From Cryptomeria japonica (Eukaryota; Streptophyta; Pinopsida; Cupressales; Cupressaceae), in contig NC_081415.1 of assembly GCF_030272615.1 (NCBI RefSeq), forward strand, positions 268,258,425 through 268,322,424: a DNA stretch of 64,000 nucleotides, written 5' to 3'. The translations under genes and the position numbers were made by a program. Under the pieces are notes generated by a model, which saw only the letters and a program-made list of their open reading frames with translations, made no database searches and was not told the origin of the DNA. Positions 1-9,608 of this stretch are shown here, in pieces. The stretch's first letter is position 1; each line of letters begins with the position of its first letter.

Positions 1-490
1 ATACATATGTTATTGATTGTAAGGTTAATACTATACTATGTTACTGAGCAAAGAACCTAGTCGATAAACCCTAAGGAACCTAGTCGGTAAAGCCTAAGGT
101 TATCGCTATCGGTTAATGAAGGTGGAATGTCTACCGAGTGAAGTTTAGTATTTACCAAGTTGCTACCGAGTTGTAATAGAATGCATTGAATGAATAAAAG
201 CATTATTTAATAAAGGAAGCTGATGAGCTGGCTATGATTAAATGATTGGTATGTCGTGAATGAAGTTTGTTAAAAAATCTATGGCTAAGGAAAATCGGTA
301 GGAAGATCTATAGCTTAGATTGAACCGCAATACCCTAGCACAAGTTCCAAGAAATGTATGCAAGTTCCAAGGTGAGGTAAAACATTTTTAGATCGAAGGA
401 TACATTGAACCTGGTCAAGATTAAAGATCTGATGGCTATGATTGATCATGGGAAATGTGATCAAGGAGATTAAGCGGTTGGCGAATTGTT

Positions 491-498
491 TATAAATA
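491..498 (+). promoter_or_regulatory. TATA box of copia-1 5' LTR
   Basis: The sequence TATAAATA is the best core promoter match in the LTR and is repeated at 6646-6653 in the 3' LTR. Transcription would be expected to begin a few tens of bases downstream, which places the hairpin array in the RNA leader. Confidence 0.6.
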
Positions 499-734
499 AG
501 GAACTATTGATAAACAATGTATGCGGGCAAGTGTATGCACAGGGATGCTACATAGTGATTACCGAGCACTAAAGCTTGAAGACCTATTTTGAATAATAGA
601 ATATAGAGCCCAGCAGATGGACAAGATTAGTTCTATGTCTATATTGTATTGAGCAAATAAGAATCTGGTTTAGCATTTTAGATGTGAAGTTGCAGATAGA
701 TTTTATTACTGTTATTTTGTAAAGTGACAGAAAA

Positions 735-950
735 TCTCTTAACCGAGTAGACTTAATAGTTTTATTTGTAAAACCCTCTAGCAAGGTGACATTCTGATTG
801 AGTGTTTGAAATCCTTTAACAAGGTCACTTCTAACAAGGTGAAGATCCTAACAGATATGAGGGAAATCCCTTAACCGGGTCACATCTAGCAATGTGTTTG
901 TAATCTTTAATAGGATTTGCTTTTAACCAAGCATACTCTAGAAGAGTATA
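735..950 (+). other. Tandem mini-hairpin array in copia-1 5' LTR
   Basis: A run of short inverted repeats lies about 240-450 bases after the TATA box. Clear units are CACTTCTAACAAGGTG (826-841), CACATCTAGCAATGTG (881-896), AATCTTTAATAGGATT (902-917, closing on a G-T pair), GCTTTTAACCAAGC (919-932) and ATACTCTAGAAGAGTAT (933-949). Stems are 4-6 bp and differ between units, while the loop stays close to CTAACA or TTAACC. Weaker 3-4 bp units lie between. The function is unknown. An RNA-structural role in packaging, reverse transcription or translation is inference. Confidence 0.7.
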
Positions 951-1211
951 TTTCTTAGTGGGTCCGAAATCCCACAGTAGTTTTTCCCTATTTGGGTTTC
1001 CACGTTAAATCTGGTGTTATGAGTGTTATGATGTTTATATGCTTTTCAGTTTGCATGTTTAGCAGTTTTGATTATATTACTGAAGTATATGTTACTGAGG
1101 TTGAATCTGATGTTTTTATGGAAGATTAAGTTTGTATGATTCACCCCCCCCCCCCCTCTCATCTTATTAGCTTGGCATCTGTACTTAACATTAAGTATCA
1201 GAACTATCAAT

Positions 1212-1223
1212 TGGTATCAGAGC
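1212..1223 (+). other. Primer binding site, initiator tRNA-Met type
   Basis: TGGTATCAGAGC begins two bases after the LTR end. It is the classic plant copia primer site, complementary to the 3' end of initiator tRNA-Met. The same site occurs at 40019 and, on the minus strand, at 27106-27117. Confidence 0.9.
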
Positions 1224-1273
1224 CTTGGACTCCAGAAGAAAAGTTTAAAGGTACTTGAGGCAAAGATCCAAAC

Positions 1274-2305
1274 ATGTATAAGAGGGATGCACCGAAGCTG
1301 AACAAGTCAAGTTTCTCTACACGACAGAAAAGGATGAAGCTGCACCTATCAGGAGTTGGAGAATATGTTGTATATTATCTAGAGAATGATTTCATCACAC
1401 CGAGCACCTATCCATTGACAATGGAAGAGATAAAGGCAAAGCAAGAACATATCCAAGCAATGATTAAAATAACATCTGCATTGACCAATTCAGAGTTTAA
1501 TGATCTAGAAGGCTGCAATGATGCAAAGGCAATGTGGGACAAGCTCATATCTGTGTATGGAGGAGATGAACATGTTCAAAGAGAAAAAGTGGATAGTCTA
1601 AGAGGGCAAGTTGAATCTATGAGGATGAATGAAGGTGAGAACATAACCCAGTACAGTACAAGACTAAAGGAGATTGTCAATCAAATCAAAGGAGCAGGTG
1701 GAACCATTGAAGAAAAGGATATAACAAGTAAGTTGTTAAGAACCCTTCTACTAGCTTATGCAATCCGAGTCTCTACAATCAATGAATTGAGGTCTGTACC
1801 GAATATGTCAGTTTCTTTAGATGCTACTATTGGTAAGCTACATGCATTTGAGTTAAGTAACTTTGATAATAGTGGGTCATTGGTAAATAAAGTTGAATCT
1901 ACATTTAGTTATTTTCACATTGGTGAATCTAATGATTACAATGATAGAATGAGTAAGTACACTAAAGGGGATCACAGTGGAGCAAGTGAAATATTTTGCA
2001 AGAACATGGAGGAAGTACACAAACTGTATAAAGAAATCAGAAAGCAAGAAGAGTTTGAAGCACTTTTAGCTAGAAGGTTACCGAGAGGCAAAGGTAAGTA
2101 TAAAGGAAAACTACCTTTGAAATGTTTCAATTGTGATAAGATAGGACATATGGCTTCTAACTATCTTGACAAAGAATCTACTGAGAAGAGAGATTACAGA
2201 GATGATAGACAGAAAGATAATCATTACAAAGGACACCGAGACTTCAGAAGAAGAGATAGAAAGTCATGCTTAATAGCTGATGAGGAATCCAATGATGATA
2301 AATAA
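1274..2305 (+). pseudogene. copia-1 gag
   Basis: This encodes the capsid-type Gag, which packages element RNA in the cytoplasm. The 343 residues start at the first ATG after the primer site. A UBN2/Retrotran_gag_2-like region spans roughly residues 60-195, with the typical block around WDKLISVYGGDE. A zinc knuckle starts at residue 284 (CFNCDKIGHMASN), but its last ligand is Tyr instead of Cys (TAT at 2162-2164, a G-to-A change), so zinc binding should be impaired. The frame ends at a TAA (2303-2305). The same frame continues into protease after it, so this stop is a mutation inside a once continuous gag-pol. The lysine- and arginine-rich tail fits nucleic-acid binding. Confidence 0.92.
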
Positions 2306-2335
2306 GATGAAACTGATACAAAGGAAGTAGTTTAT

Positions 2336-2872
2336 GTGGCTATCAAAGATGGATCAGATGAAGAAAGGTATGAAGAAAAATCCCTAATATCTCACATAAA
2401 TACTAATGATTCTTGGATCATAGATAGTGGATGCTCACATCACATGACAGGTGATAAACACAAGTTTGTTATGTTAGAAGACTATGATGGAGGCTATGTA
2501 AGATTTGGTAATGATGCACCATGTCCAGTAAAAGGTAAAGGATCCATAACACTTCTTGACAATGCAAAGTGAAATGATATTTATTGGGTTGAAGGTTTGA
2601 AATATAATTTGTTGAGTGTAGCATAGCTAAACAATACAGGATACCGAATAGAATTTTAGAATGGAATTGTTAAAGTTCATGACAAGCATGAAAAGTTAGC
2701 TGCTACCGGGACACAAACAAAAAGTAATACATTTCCTCTTGACTCAACTCGAAATAAGTGTCTATATGCAAAGATAGATGATACCTGGTTATGGCATAAA
2801 AGGTTTTGTCATGTAAATTTTGAAAATCTTATCAAAATAAGCAAGAAGCACCAAGTAAGAGGTCTACCGAGT
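2336..2872 (+). pseudogene. copia-1 aspartic protease and GAG-pre-integrase region
   Basis: The frame is the same as gag. The protease active site is visible as IDSGCSHHMTG, with the catalytic Asp codon at 2423-2425. This enzyme would cut the Gag-Pol polyprotein. The frame is broken by TGA at 2570-2572, TAG at 2624-2626 (SVAQL in the sister element at 41330, so CAG to TAG) and TAG at 2657-2659. Beyond these it reads on through a GAG-pre-integrase segment with [12 protein letters not shown] and then the CRGCQLGK zinc-ligand block. Confidence 0.9.
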
Positions 2873-4618
2873 TTGGAAAAACTTGAGAATGCTATGTGTC
2901 GAGGATGCCAGTTAGGTAAAATGACAAGATCAAGCTTTACAAGTAAGTCCTACACCTCTAAGGGAATTTTAGATCTTGTGCACACTGATCTTTGTGGTCC
3001 TATGAAAGTTCAAAGTTATTATGGTGATAAATATTTCATATTATTTGTGGATGATTACTCAAGGATGATGTCAGTAATGTTTTTAAAAGAAAAATCAGAA
3101 GCTTTTCAAATGTTTAAATGGTACAAGGCAAGAGTTGAAAATGAAACAAGAAGACAACTGAAATGTCTTAGATCAGATAGAGGAGAGTTCACATCTGATG
3201 AGTTCAACTTATACTACAATGATCATGGTATTAAAAGACAAGTCTCTGCACCGAGAACTCCACAACAAAATGGAATTGCTGAGAGAAGAAACAGATCTAT
3301 TGTGGATTGTGCCAGAACCCTGATGATTGAAAAGAAAGTGCCACAAACATTTTGGAGAGAAGCAATAAGCATAGCAGTTTACACCCTGAACCGAGTACAA
3401 CTGAAGAAAGGAACTTTGAAGACACCATATGAAATCTGGTATGACAAGAAACCTAATGTAAGTTATTTCAAAATCTTTGGAAGTAGATGTTATGTACACA
3501 AAGATGATAGAAATGGAAAGATTGATCAGAAAAGTGAAGAAGGAACATTTCTTGGTTATTCTTCTAGAAGTAAAGCATTTAAATGTATGATCAAATCATC
3601 TAACAAAATAGTAGAAAGTGCAAATGTGAAAATTGATGAATTTGCAGAAAGAAATGATGAAGGAAACTCCAAAGAACCAGAAGATTATGATGAATTTGTC
3701 TATGTTCAACCGACAAGTCTTACCAAGAAAACTGCAGAAGGAAATGAAGAGAATATTCAGTTACCGAGTGATGAAGAAGATCATACAGAGCCTACTGAGC
3801 CTGTATTAGCCAAGTATGTCAGAAGACATCGCGCATCAAGTCAGATTATAGGAGATAAGGATGATCTAGTGATGACAAGTAACAAACTGAGACAGAACAC
3901 ATGTCTGATATCTGAATTTGAACCGAGAATAGTGAAAGAGGCATTTAACAGTGAAGATTGGATAAATGCTATGACAGAAGAGATTGATCAAATCAAGAAG
4001 AATGACACATGGACTCTAATCCCAAGACCAAAGGACAAAAATGTAATCGATACCAAGTGGATTTTTAGAAACAAGCTGAATGAAAAAGGCGAGGTCATTC
4101 GAAATAAAGCTAGACTAGTTTGCAAAGGTTATGCCCAAGAAGAAGGAATTGATTATGGTGAAACTTTTGCACCTGTGGCTAGACTTGAAGGAGTAAGAAC
4201 ATTGTTGGCATATGCTACTTTCAAGAATTTCAAGGTATATCAAATGGATGTCAAATCTGCATTTCTGAATGGTATATTAGAAGAAGTTTTTATTGAACAA
4301 CCTGAAGGATTTGTTGAAGACAAGAATAAAGATCAGGTATGTAAATTGAACAAAGCTTTATATGGTCCAAAACAAGCACCTAGAGCATGGTATGAGAGAT
4401 TGCACTCTTATTTGATCAAGATTGGTTTTATAAGAACAAGTGAAAACAGTAACATGTACATGAAGAATGATGAAAATGGAATACTGATCTTAGCCATATC
4501 TGTTGATGATATTATCTTTTGTGGAAATGACTCTCTATGTAAGAACTTTGGAAATGAAATGAGCAAAGAATTTGAGATGTCATTAATCGGTGAGATAAAG
4601 TATTTTATAGGTTTATAG
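2873..4618 (+). pseudogene. copia-1 integrase and reverse transcriptase
   Basis: This is 581 open codons. The integrase core shows the three acidic sites in context: [16 protein letters not shown] and [11 protein letters not shown]. One residue is missing where the sister element has DQGGEF (here DRGEF). The reverse transcriptase begins near [12 protein letters not shown] and contains [16 protein letters not shown], the catalytic Asp in [12 protein letters not shown], and a SVDD box in [15 protein letters not shown] (4616-4618) ends the frame exactly after YFIGL. The reading frame continues unchanged into the connection and RNase H region. Integrase would insert the cDNA and the RT would copy the RNA in the virus-like particle. 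Confidence 0.95.
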
Positions 4619-5452
4619 ATACTGCAAATGAAAAATGAGATTTTCATTACTCAATCCAAGTACATAAAAGAAATCTTGAAGAAATTTGGAATGGAGGATT
4701 CAAAACTAGTAAGTACTCCTATGACTACCAACTGTAAATTATCAAAGAATGATGAATCTGCATCTATTGATGAGACACTTTACCGATCCATGATTGGAAA
4801 GCTACAATATGTTGTTCACAGCAGGCCAGACATAGCACATGTAGTAGGTATAGTTGCAAGATTCTCTGTAGATCCTAAGGAAACACACATGACAGCAATC
4901 AAGAGAATTTTCAGATACTTGAAAGGCACTAAGGATTATGGCTTAGTATATCAGAAAGGAAATGACTTTGATTTAAAAGTTTATACTGATGTTGATTGGG
5001 CAGGCAACATTGATGACAGGAAAAGCACAAGTGGAGGAGCTTTCTTTTTAGGAGAAAGACTAGTGAGTTGGCTTAGCAAGAAACAAGGATGTGTTTCACA
5101 GTCAACAGCAGAAGCTGAATACGTTGCTGCAGCATTGAATTGCACCAACATAGCATGGATCAAACAACTGTTGGAAGGTATAAATGAGAAAGTTACCGAG
5201 CCAGTAACTATATTCTGTGACAATATTAGTGCCATTAACATTTCAAAGAATCTTGTTATGCACTCTAGGACTAAGCACATCTTTATCAAATATCATTATC
5301 TTAGAGAAGAAGCTCAAGAGAAGAAAGTGGTATTGGAATATGTTAGCACAAAGGAACAAATAGCAGATATCTTCACCAAGCCACTGCCAAGGGACACTTT
5401 TGAGTATCTCAGAAGTAAGTTAGGGGTCCTACCCCTATCTTCTACTTACTGA
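4619..5452 (+). pseudogene. copia-1 RT connection and RNase H
   Basis: This is the continuation of the polyprotein after the amber codon. RNase H, which removes RNA from the RNA/DNA hybrid, is recognised by VYTDVDWAG, STAEAEYVAA and IFCDN (the acidic active-site residues) and by the typical end ADIFTKPLPRDTFEYLRSKLG. The first Met in the segment is at 4628, but this is not a natural start because the segment normally belongs to the polyprotein. The final stop at 5450-5452 is the natural C-terminus. Confidence 0.93.
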
Positions 5453-5857
5453 CCGAGTTCGATGAAAGCATCAATTCGATGACCCTACAGAATATCTTTT
5501 AGGAGTTGATGTTGATTTACACACTTTAGGAGGTTTTCTAAAGGTGTGCAGGAAACAATACAGGAAAAAAAAATTGATGACATAAATGCTCTGACCGAGA
5601 CTAAGTTGACACATAACAGCAGGAAATCACTTCATACAGAAAGAAGTTATGTTTTAGTTCTTTACTTTTTGGCATTGTTGTCAAAGGGGGAGAAGACTGA
5701 AGAAAAGGAAGACTGAAGAGAAAAGAGGAGAAGACTAATGTATGGGGGATAATTCTGATGACAGGAGGAGAGCATTTCAGCATTTCAAAATCTCACAGCA
5801 ATCCGAATCAATTAGGTCAAATCAATTGGTTTTGCCATCAATGCCAAAGGGGGAGAT
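5453..5857 (+). other. copia-1 3' noncoding region with two polypurine tracts
   Basis: No coding potential was seen. The polypurine tract next to the 3' LTR (5846-5857, AAAGGGGGAGAT) would prime plus-strand DNA. A second purine tract, AAAGGGGGAGAAG, lies about 150 bases upstream at 5693-5705, preceded by TTGTC. The sister element at 44318 has the same second tract. Confidence 0.75.
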
Positions 5858-6645
5858 TGTTGGCATTATAACAGACAAGGAGAGATTGTTGGCATTTCAA
5901 TAAGGATATTGAGAAGGTTGTTGATGATTATGGATATAACTAATGAAGGATGTTTTATTGTCTTAATATTATTATTTTGTCATTGATGTCAAGAGATTGA
6001 TTTTCTAATTCAGTATGATGTTTCCATATCTTAAGAAGTATGATTTGATGAGTATAAAGATGTTGGTAAAAGACACAGAAAGAATATGATGAATAAGGGG
6101 AGAAATAAGTTATTCAATGGGCAACTATTACCGAGTTAGACAATGATGAGATCATGATGTTTAGATTGTTTTGATATCATACATATGTTATTGATTGTAA
6201 GGTTAATACTATACTATGTTACCGAGCAAAGAACCTAGTCGGTAAACCCTAAGGTTATCGCTATCGGTTAATGAAGGTGGAATGTCTACTGAGTGAATTT
6301 TAGTATTTACCGAGTTGCAACCAAGTTGTAACAGAATGCATTGAATGAATAAAAGCATTATTTAATGAAGGAAGATGATGAGTTGGCTATGATTAAATGA
6401 TTGGTATGTTGTGAATGAAGTTTTTTAAAGAATCTATGGCAAAGGAAAATCAGCAGGAAGATCTACAGCTTAGATTGAACCACAATACCCTAGCACAAGT
6501 TCCAAGAAATGTATGCAAGTTCCAAGGTGGGGTAAAACGTTTTCAGATCGAAGGATACATTGAACCTAGTCAAGATTGAAGATCTGATGGCTATGATTGA
6601 TCATGGGAAATGTGATCAAGGAGATTAAGTGGTTGGCGAATTGTT

Positions 6646-6653
6646 TATAAATA
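6646..6653 (+). promoter_or_regulatory. TATA box of copia-1 3' LTR
   Basis: TATAAATA in the same position as 491-498 of the 5' LTR. Confidence 0.55.
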
Positions 6654-6886
6654 AGGAATTGTTGATAAACAATGTATGCGGGCAAGTGTATGCACAGGGA
6701 TGCTACATAGTGATTACCGAGCACTAAAGCTTGAAGACCTATTTTGAATAACAGAATATAGAGCCCAGAAGATGGACAAGATTAGTTCTATGTCTATATT
6801 GTATTGAGCAAATAAGAATTTGCTTTAGCATTTAGATGTGAAGTTGCAGATAGATTTTATTACTGTTATTTTGTAAAGTGACAGAA

Positions 6887-7102
6887 AATCTCTTAACCGA
6901 GTAGACTTAACAGTCTTATTTGTAAAACCCTCTAGCAAGGTGACATTCTGATTGAGTGTTTGAAATCCTTTAACAAGGTCACTTCTAACAAGGTGAAGAT
7001 CCTAACAAATCTGAGGGAAATCCCTTAACCGGGTCACATCTAGCAATGTGTTTGTAATCTTTAACAAGATTTGCTTTTAACCGAGCATACTCTAGAAGAG
7101 TA
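6887..7102 (+). other. Tandem mini-hairpin array in copia-1 3' LTR
   Basis: This matches the array at 735-950. Several stems are more perfect here: AGACTTAACAGTCT (6903-6916) and AATCTTTAACAAGATT (7056-7071) are fully paired, while their 5' LTR partners are kept by G-T pairs. CACATCTAGCAATGTG is at 7035-7050. GCTTTTAACCGAGC, ending at 7085, keeps its stem with one G-T pair. Confidence 0.7.
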
Positions 7103-7361
7103 TATTTCTTAGTGGGTCCAAAATCCCACAGTGGTTTTTCCCTATTTGGGTTTCCACGTTAAATCTGGTGTTATGAGTGTTATGATGTTTATATGTTTTT
7201 GAGTTTGCATGTTTAGCAGTTTTGGTTATATTACTGAAGTATATGTTACCGAGATTGAATCTGATGTTTTTATGGAAAATTAAGTTTGTATGATTCACCC
7301 CCCCCCCCCCCCATCTTATTAGCTTGGCATCTATACTTAACATTAAGTATCAGAACTATCA

Positions 7362-8493
7362 TCTTGATCTATGATAAAGTATTTTTCCTACTATTTTATT
7401 AGCAGGTCCTATGAAACTTTCTAAAAGTCATTGTTGTATTGATGATATCTTATCTTATCTCTTTTACTTCTTGTATCCTAAGTTATTTAATATTTGTTTA
7501 TGTTAGTTGTCTCATGTCATAAGATTAAGACACATGTCATGACCTTGTTTAATCCTATGTCATTACCTTGCTTATATAAGGAAGGCACCTTTAGCATTGT
7601 AAATCATCTTTTGTAATATTACCAATCATATTATATTCTCGATTTGTGGAATAAAATCTTCTGTTATTATTTCACTATTGTCCTTATGGAGGTTATTTGG
7701 TGTTGCATATTAATGATCATGGGTACTCACTTCAACATGGTATTAGAATGCAAGTGATTCCAACATGGTATTAGAGCTTTGAATCTAGCGAGCCCCTTCC
7801 TATTTTAGAGAGTTTTAATCATCAAAGTTTTCATTGTGATTTGAGTTTCTAATTTGATCTTGTGATTTCATGTATGTTGTTCTCTTGAATTTTAATAAAA
7901 TCTTGAGATTCAAAAAGGGTTTAAATAAATCTATTAATCATATATTGCATGTATGTTTTTTTGGTGAGATTTGGTGATTTCATCTCTTTTGGCTATAGTG
8001 GCAAGAATTTTGGCTATCCTAATGCATCCAAGAGGCTTGAGAAAGTTATATTTGTCTTTTGTTTCACTCAATTTGGCCACCATTTGCAACACTAACAAAC
8101 AAAGGTTCGAAGCTCAAATTTGGTGAACAATTTTTTTTGAGAGGTATTTTTGGCTCAAATGGATCTTATCATTATGTTCAAGAGGTTATCATCAATCATA
8201 TTGTATTGTTGATTTGGTGGAATAACTTCTTTTGTTGTTTCTTATGTCTTGTCCTTGTGGGGGTTATTTAATCTGTTGCAAATTAATGATCTTGGGTGCT
8301 TACTTCAACATGGTATAAGAGTGTGAGTGATTCCAAATTTATTTTTATTATTAATATTATATGCAAATTCATAACATTAACATTCACACTTTCAATCAAT
8401 CTATCATAGCACACAACCACTATTACTAGTGCAACAAAGGAGATTATGGGCAAATTATGGTTTTATTCATTTAATGCTTGTCTCTTTCATATG
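7362..8493. other. Noncoding flank with eroded LTR-like fragments
   Basis: I see no gene. Two related stretches, about 7630-7770 and 8190-8340, share a pattern (a cattrTATT block, wide T-rich text, then CTTCAACATGGTAT). The first ends in TGGTATTAGAGC, a common variant of the copia primer site. They look like decayed ends of another LTR family. The open frame at 8059-8271 has no recognisable motif. Confidence 0.45.
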
Positions 8494-8511
8494 CTCTATT
8501 TGTGGTTTGTT

Positions 8512-9590
8512 TTTTATTACAAGAAAATTAGGTTTTGAAGGGACCCTGAAACCCTTTACAAAGGAACCATAAAAGATAAAAGCATTAAGAAACTAAACGA
8601 GATAGACAACGAAAAAACCAGCAAAGTACTGGACAAAAGCCAACACAAAAGTCCAACACTACTAGCAACAACTAGCAAAAACAAAAAAAAAGACAAATTG
8701 CATTATGTTTTTAAGGGCATTAGCCAATTTCTCGCTAATCCCTTTCATTTATTTGATATTCTCCCTGAGAATTGGGATTTCCTTTGAATAAGCCAAGGCA
8801 ACCTTTTTCAAGCTTGCCCTGGTCCTTTTAGCTGCACCACCAAGAGCACTATCTACATTCCCAGCCTCAGTAGTAGCCCCTTCAGCATCAAGGTCCATAA
8901 TAGACTTAGTAGGGCTAGGACCATCAAGGTATTTGGCTATTTCCTCCATGTTCCTGGTCGCGGAGTTGAGGATCTCCGGAATCAAAATCAGGAAGTTCTT
9001 CATGGCAGTCTTCCCTTCCTCCAACTTGTTGATCTGAACTTCCAGTTTCTCCACCTTTTCATCCATTTCCTTTTTCCATTGCTCCAGATTGCTTTCACCT
9101 TTTTGTCCCTGCTCTTCCTGATGTTTAGCCTTTTTTCCATTTTATTAATTCTTTCATAAACCCATCTGTTGAAACCCAGACGAGCATCAGATTGGTTCTT
9201 AAGCTTATCCAGGATAAGCATACCAGTATTCATCTCATCACCAGCTCTATCCTTTTCCATGCTCGTATCCTCCTTATCCTTGTCCAGCTTTGTTTCCATT
9301 TCCTTGTCCTCCTAATTTTTCTGGTTATCCGACTCCTCCATGGGCTAGTTGAGATCACCAGGGCTCGCACCGTGGGTAGGTTCCTCCTTATTACCCTCAT
9401 CCTCTTCCTGATTTTCCTTATCATTACCACTGTCCATTCTGGATGCTTCCTTGACCGAGCTTTTCTGATCGGAATCTTCCTCTTCTCCTCCTTCCTCTTC
9501 CCCCACTTCCTCATCTTTCTAGCTCTCCACCCTGTCAGTATCATCAGTCTCCATATCACTACCTTATTTTCCCGTATACTCAGGATCATC
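8512..9590 (-). mobile_element. LINE-mobilised retrocopy or non-autonomous LINE, minus strand
   Basis: The segment is bounded by an identical 18-bp direct repeat, CTCTATTTGTGGTTTGTT, at 8494-8511 and 9591-9608. This length is typical of target-primed reverse transcription. Read on the minus strand, the 3' end is a short A-rich tail (TAATAAAAA) abutting the repeat, preceded by a T-rich 3' untranslated stretch. No reverse transcriptase is present. It could be a processed pseudogene of a host mRNA, a 5'-truncated LINE, or an ORF1-only element. Confidence 0.75.
8749..9589 (-). pseudogene. Degraded acidic and coiled-coil protein in the retrocopy
   Basis: I do not recognise the family. One frame gives an acidic N-terminal stretch rich in Glu and Asp (broken by three stops), then METKLDKDKEDTSMEKDRAG, a segment with LGFNRWVYERINKMEKRL, and then, after a frameshift near 9060, a short coiled coil (MDEKVEKLEVQINKLEEGKT) and a C-terminal tail rich in Ala, Lys and Asp. 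It ends at 8749. The acidic-plus-coiled-coil layout resembles some LINE ORF1 or host regulatory proteins, but no catalytic motif is visible. The plus-strand frame over 9192-9686 is a low-complexity shadow. Confidence 0.45.
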
Positions 9591-9608
9591 CTCTATTTGT
9601 GGTTTGTT

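Larger units (their letters stand above)
1..1209 (+). repeat. copia-1 5' LTR (partial)
   Basis: Position 1 corresponds to 6179 in the 3' LTR, and the two copies align to their ends. It ends in CA at 1209, directly before the primer binding site. Compared with the 3' LTR it carries an extra tandem copy of a 23-bp unit (53-75 and 76-98, against one copy at 6231-6253). In the aligned 60-base stretch 901-960 there are three differences, all transitions. A run of Cs at 1144-1156 lies near the end. AAACCCTAA, a telo-box type motif, is at 66-74. Confidence 0.95.
1..7361 (+). mobile_element. Ty1/copia LTR retrotransposon copia-1, 5' end outside window
   Basis: This is a nearly complete copia element: 5' LTR (truncated by the window edge), primer binding site, one gag-pol reading frame, polypurine tract and 3' LTR. 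The order protease, integrase, reverse transcriptase, RNase H is diagnostic of Ty1/copia rather than Ty3/gypsy. All coding parts lie in one forward frame from 1274 to 5452, with no frameshift but five in-frame stops, so the copy is dead. The bases after the 3' LTR (TCTTG) would be one target-site duplicate. Its partner lies upstream of the window and cannot be checked. Confidence 0.95.
5858..7361 (+). repeat. copia-1 3' LTR
   Basis: It begins TGTTGGCAT right after the polypurine tract and ends in CA at 7361, about 1504 bp. The start is slightly uncertain because GAGATTGTTGGCAT occurs twice, 29 bases apart (TGTT at 5858 and at 5887), and the matching part of the 5' LTR is outside the window. 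It contains a TATA box, a hairpin array and a C-run near the end like the 5' LTR. Confidence 0.93.

Noticed and set aside
3209-3499. Antisense frames within copia and LINE genes (for example 3209-3499, 40687-40978, 42839-43062)
   Set aside because: Shadows of the sense-strand coding sequence. No motifs of their own.
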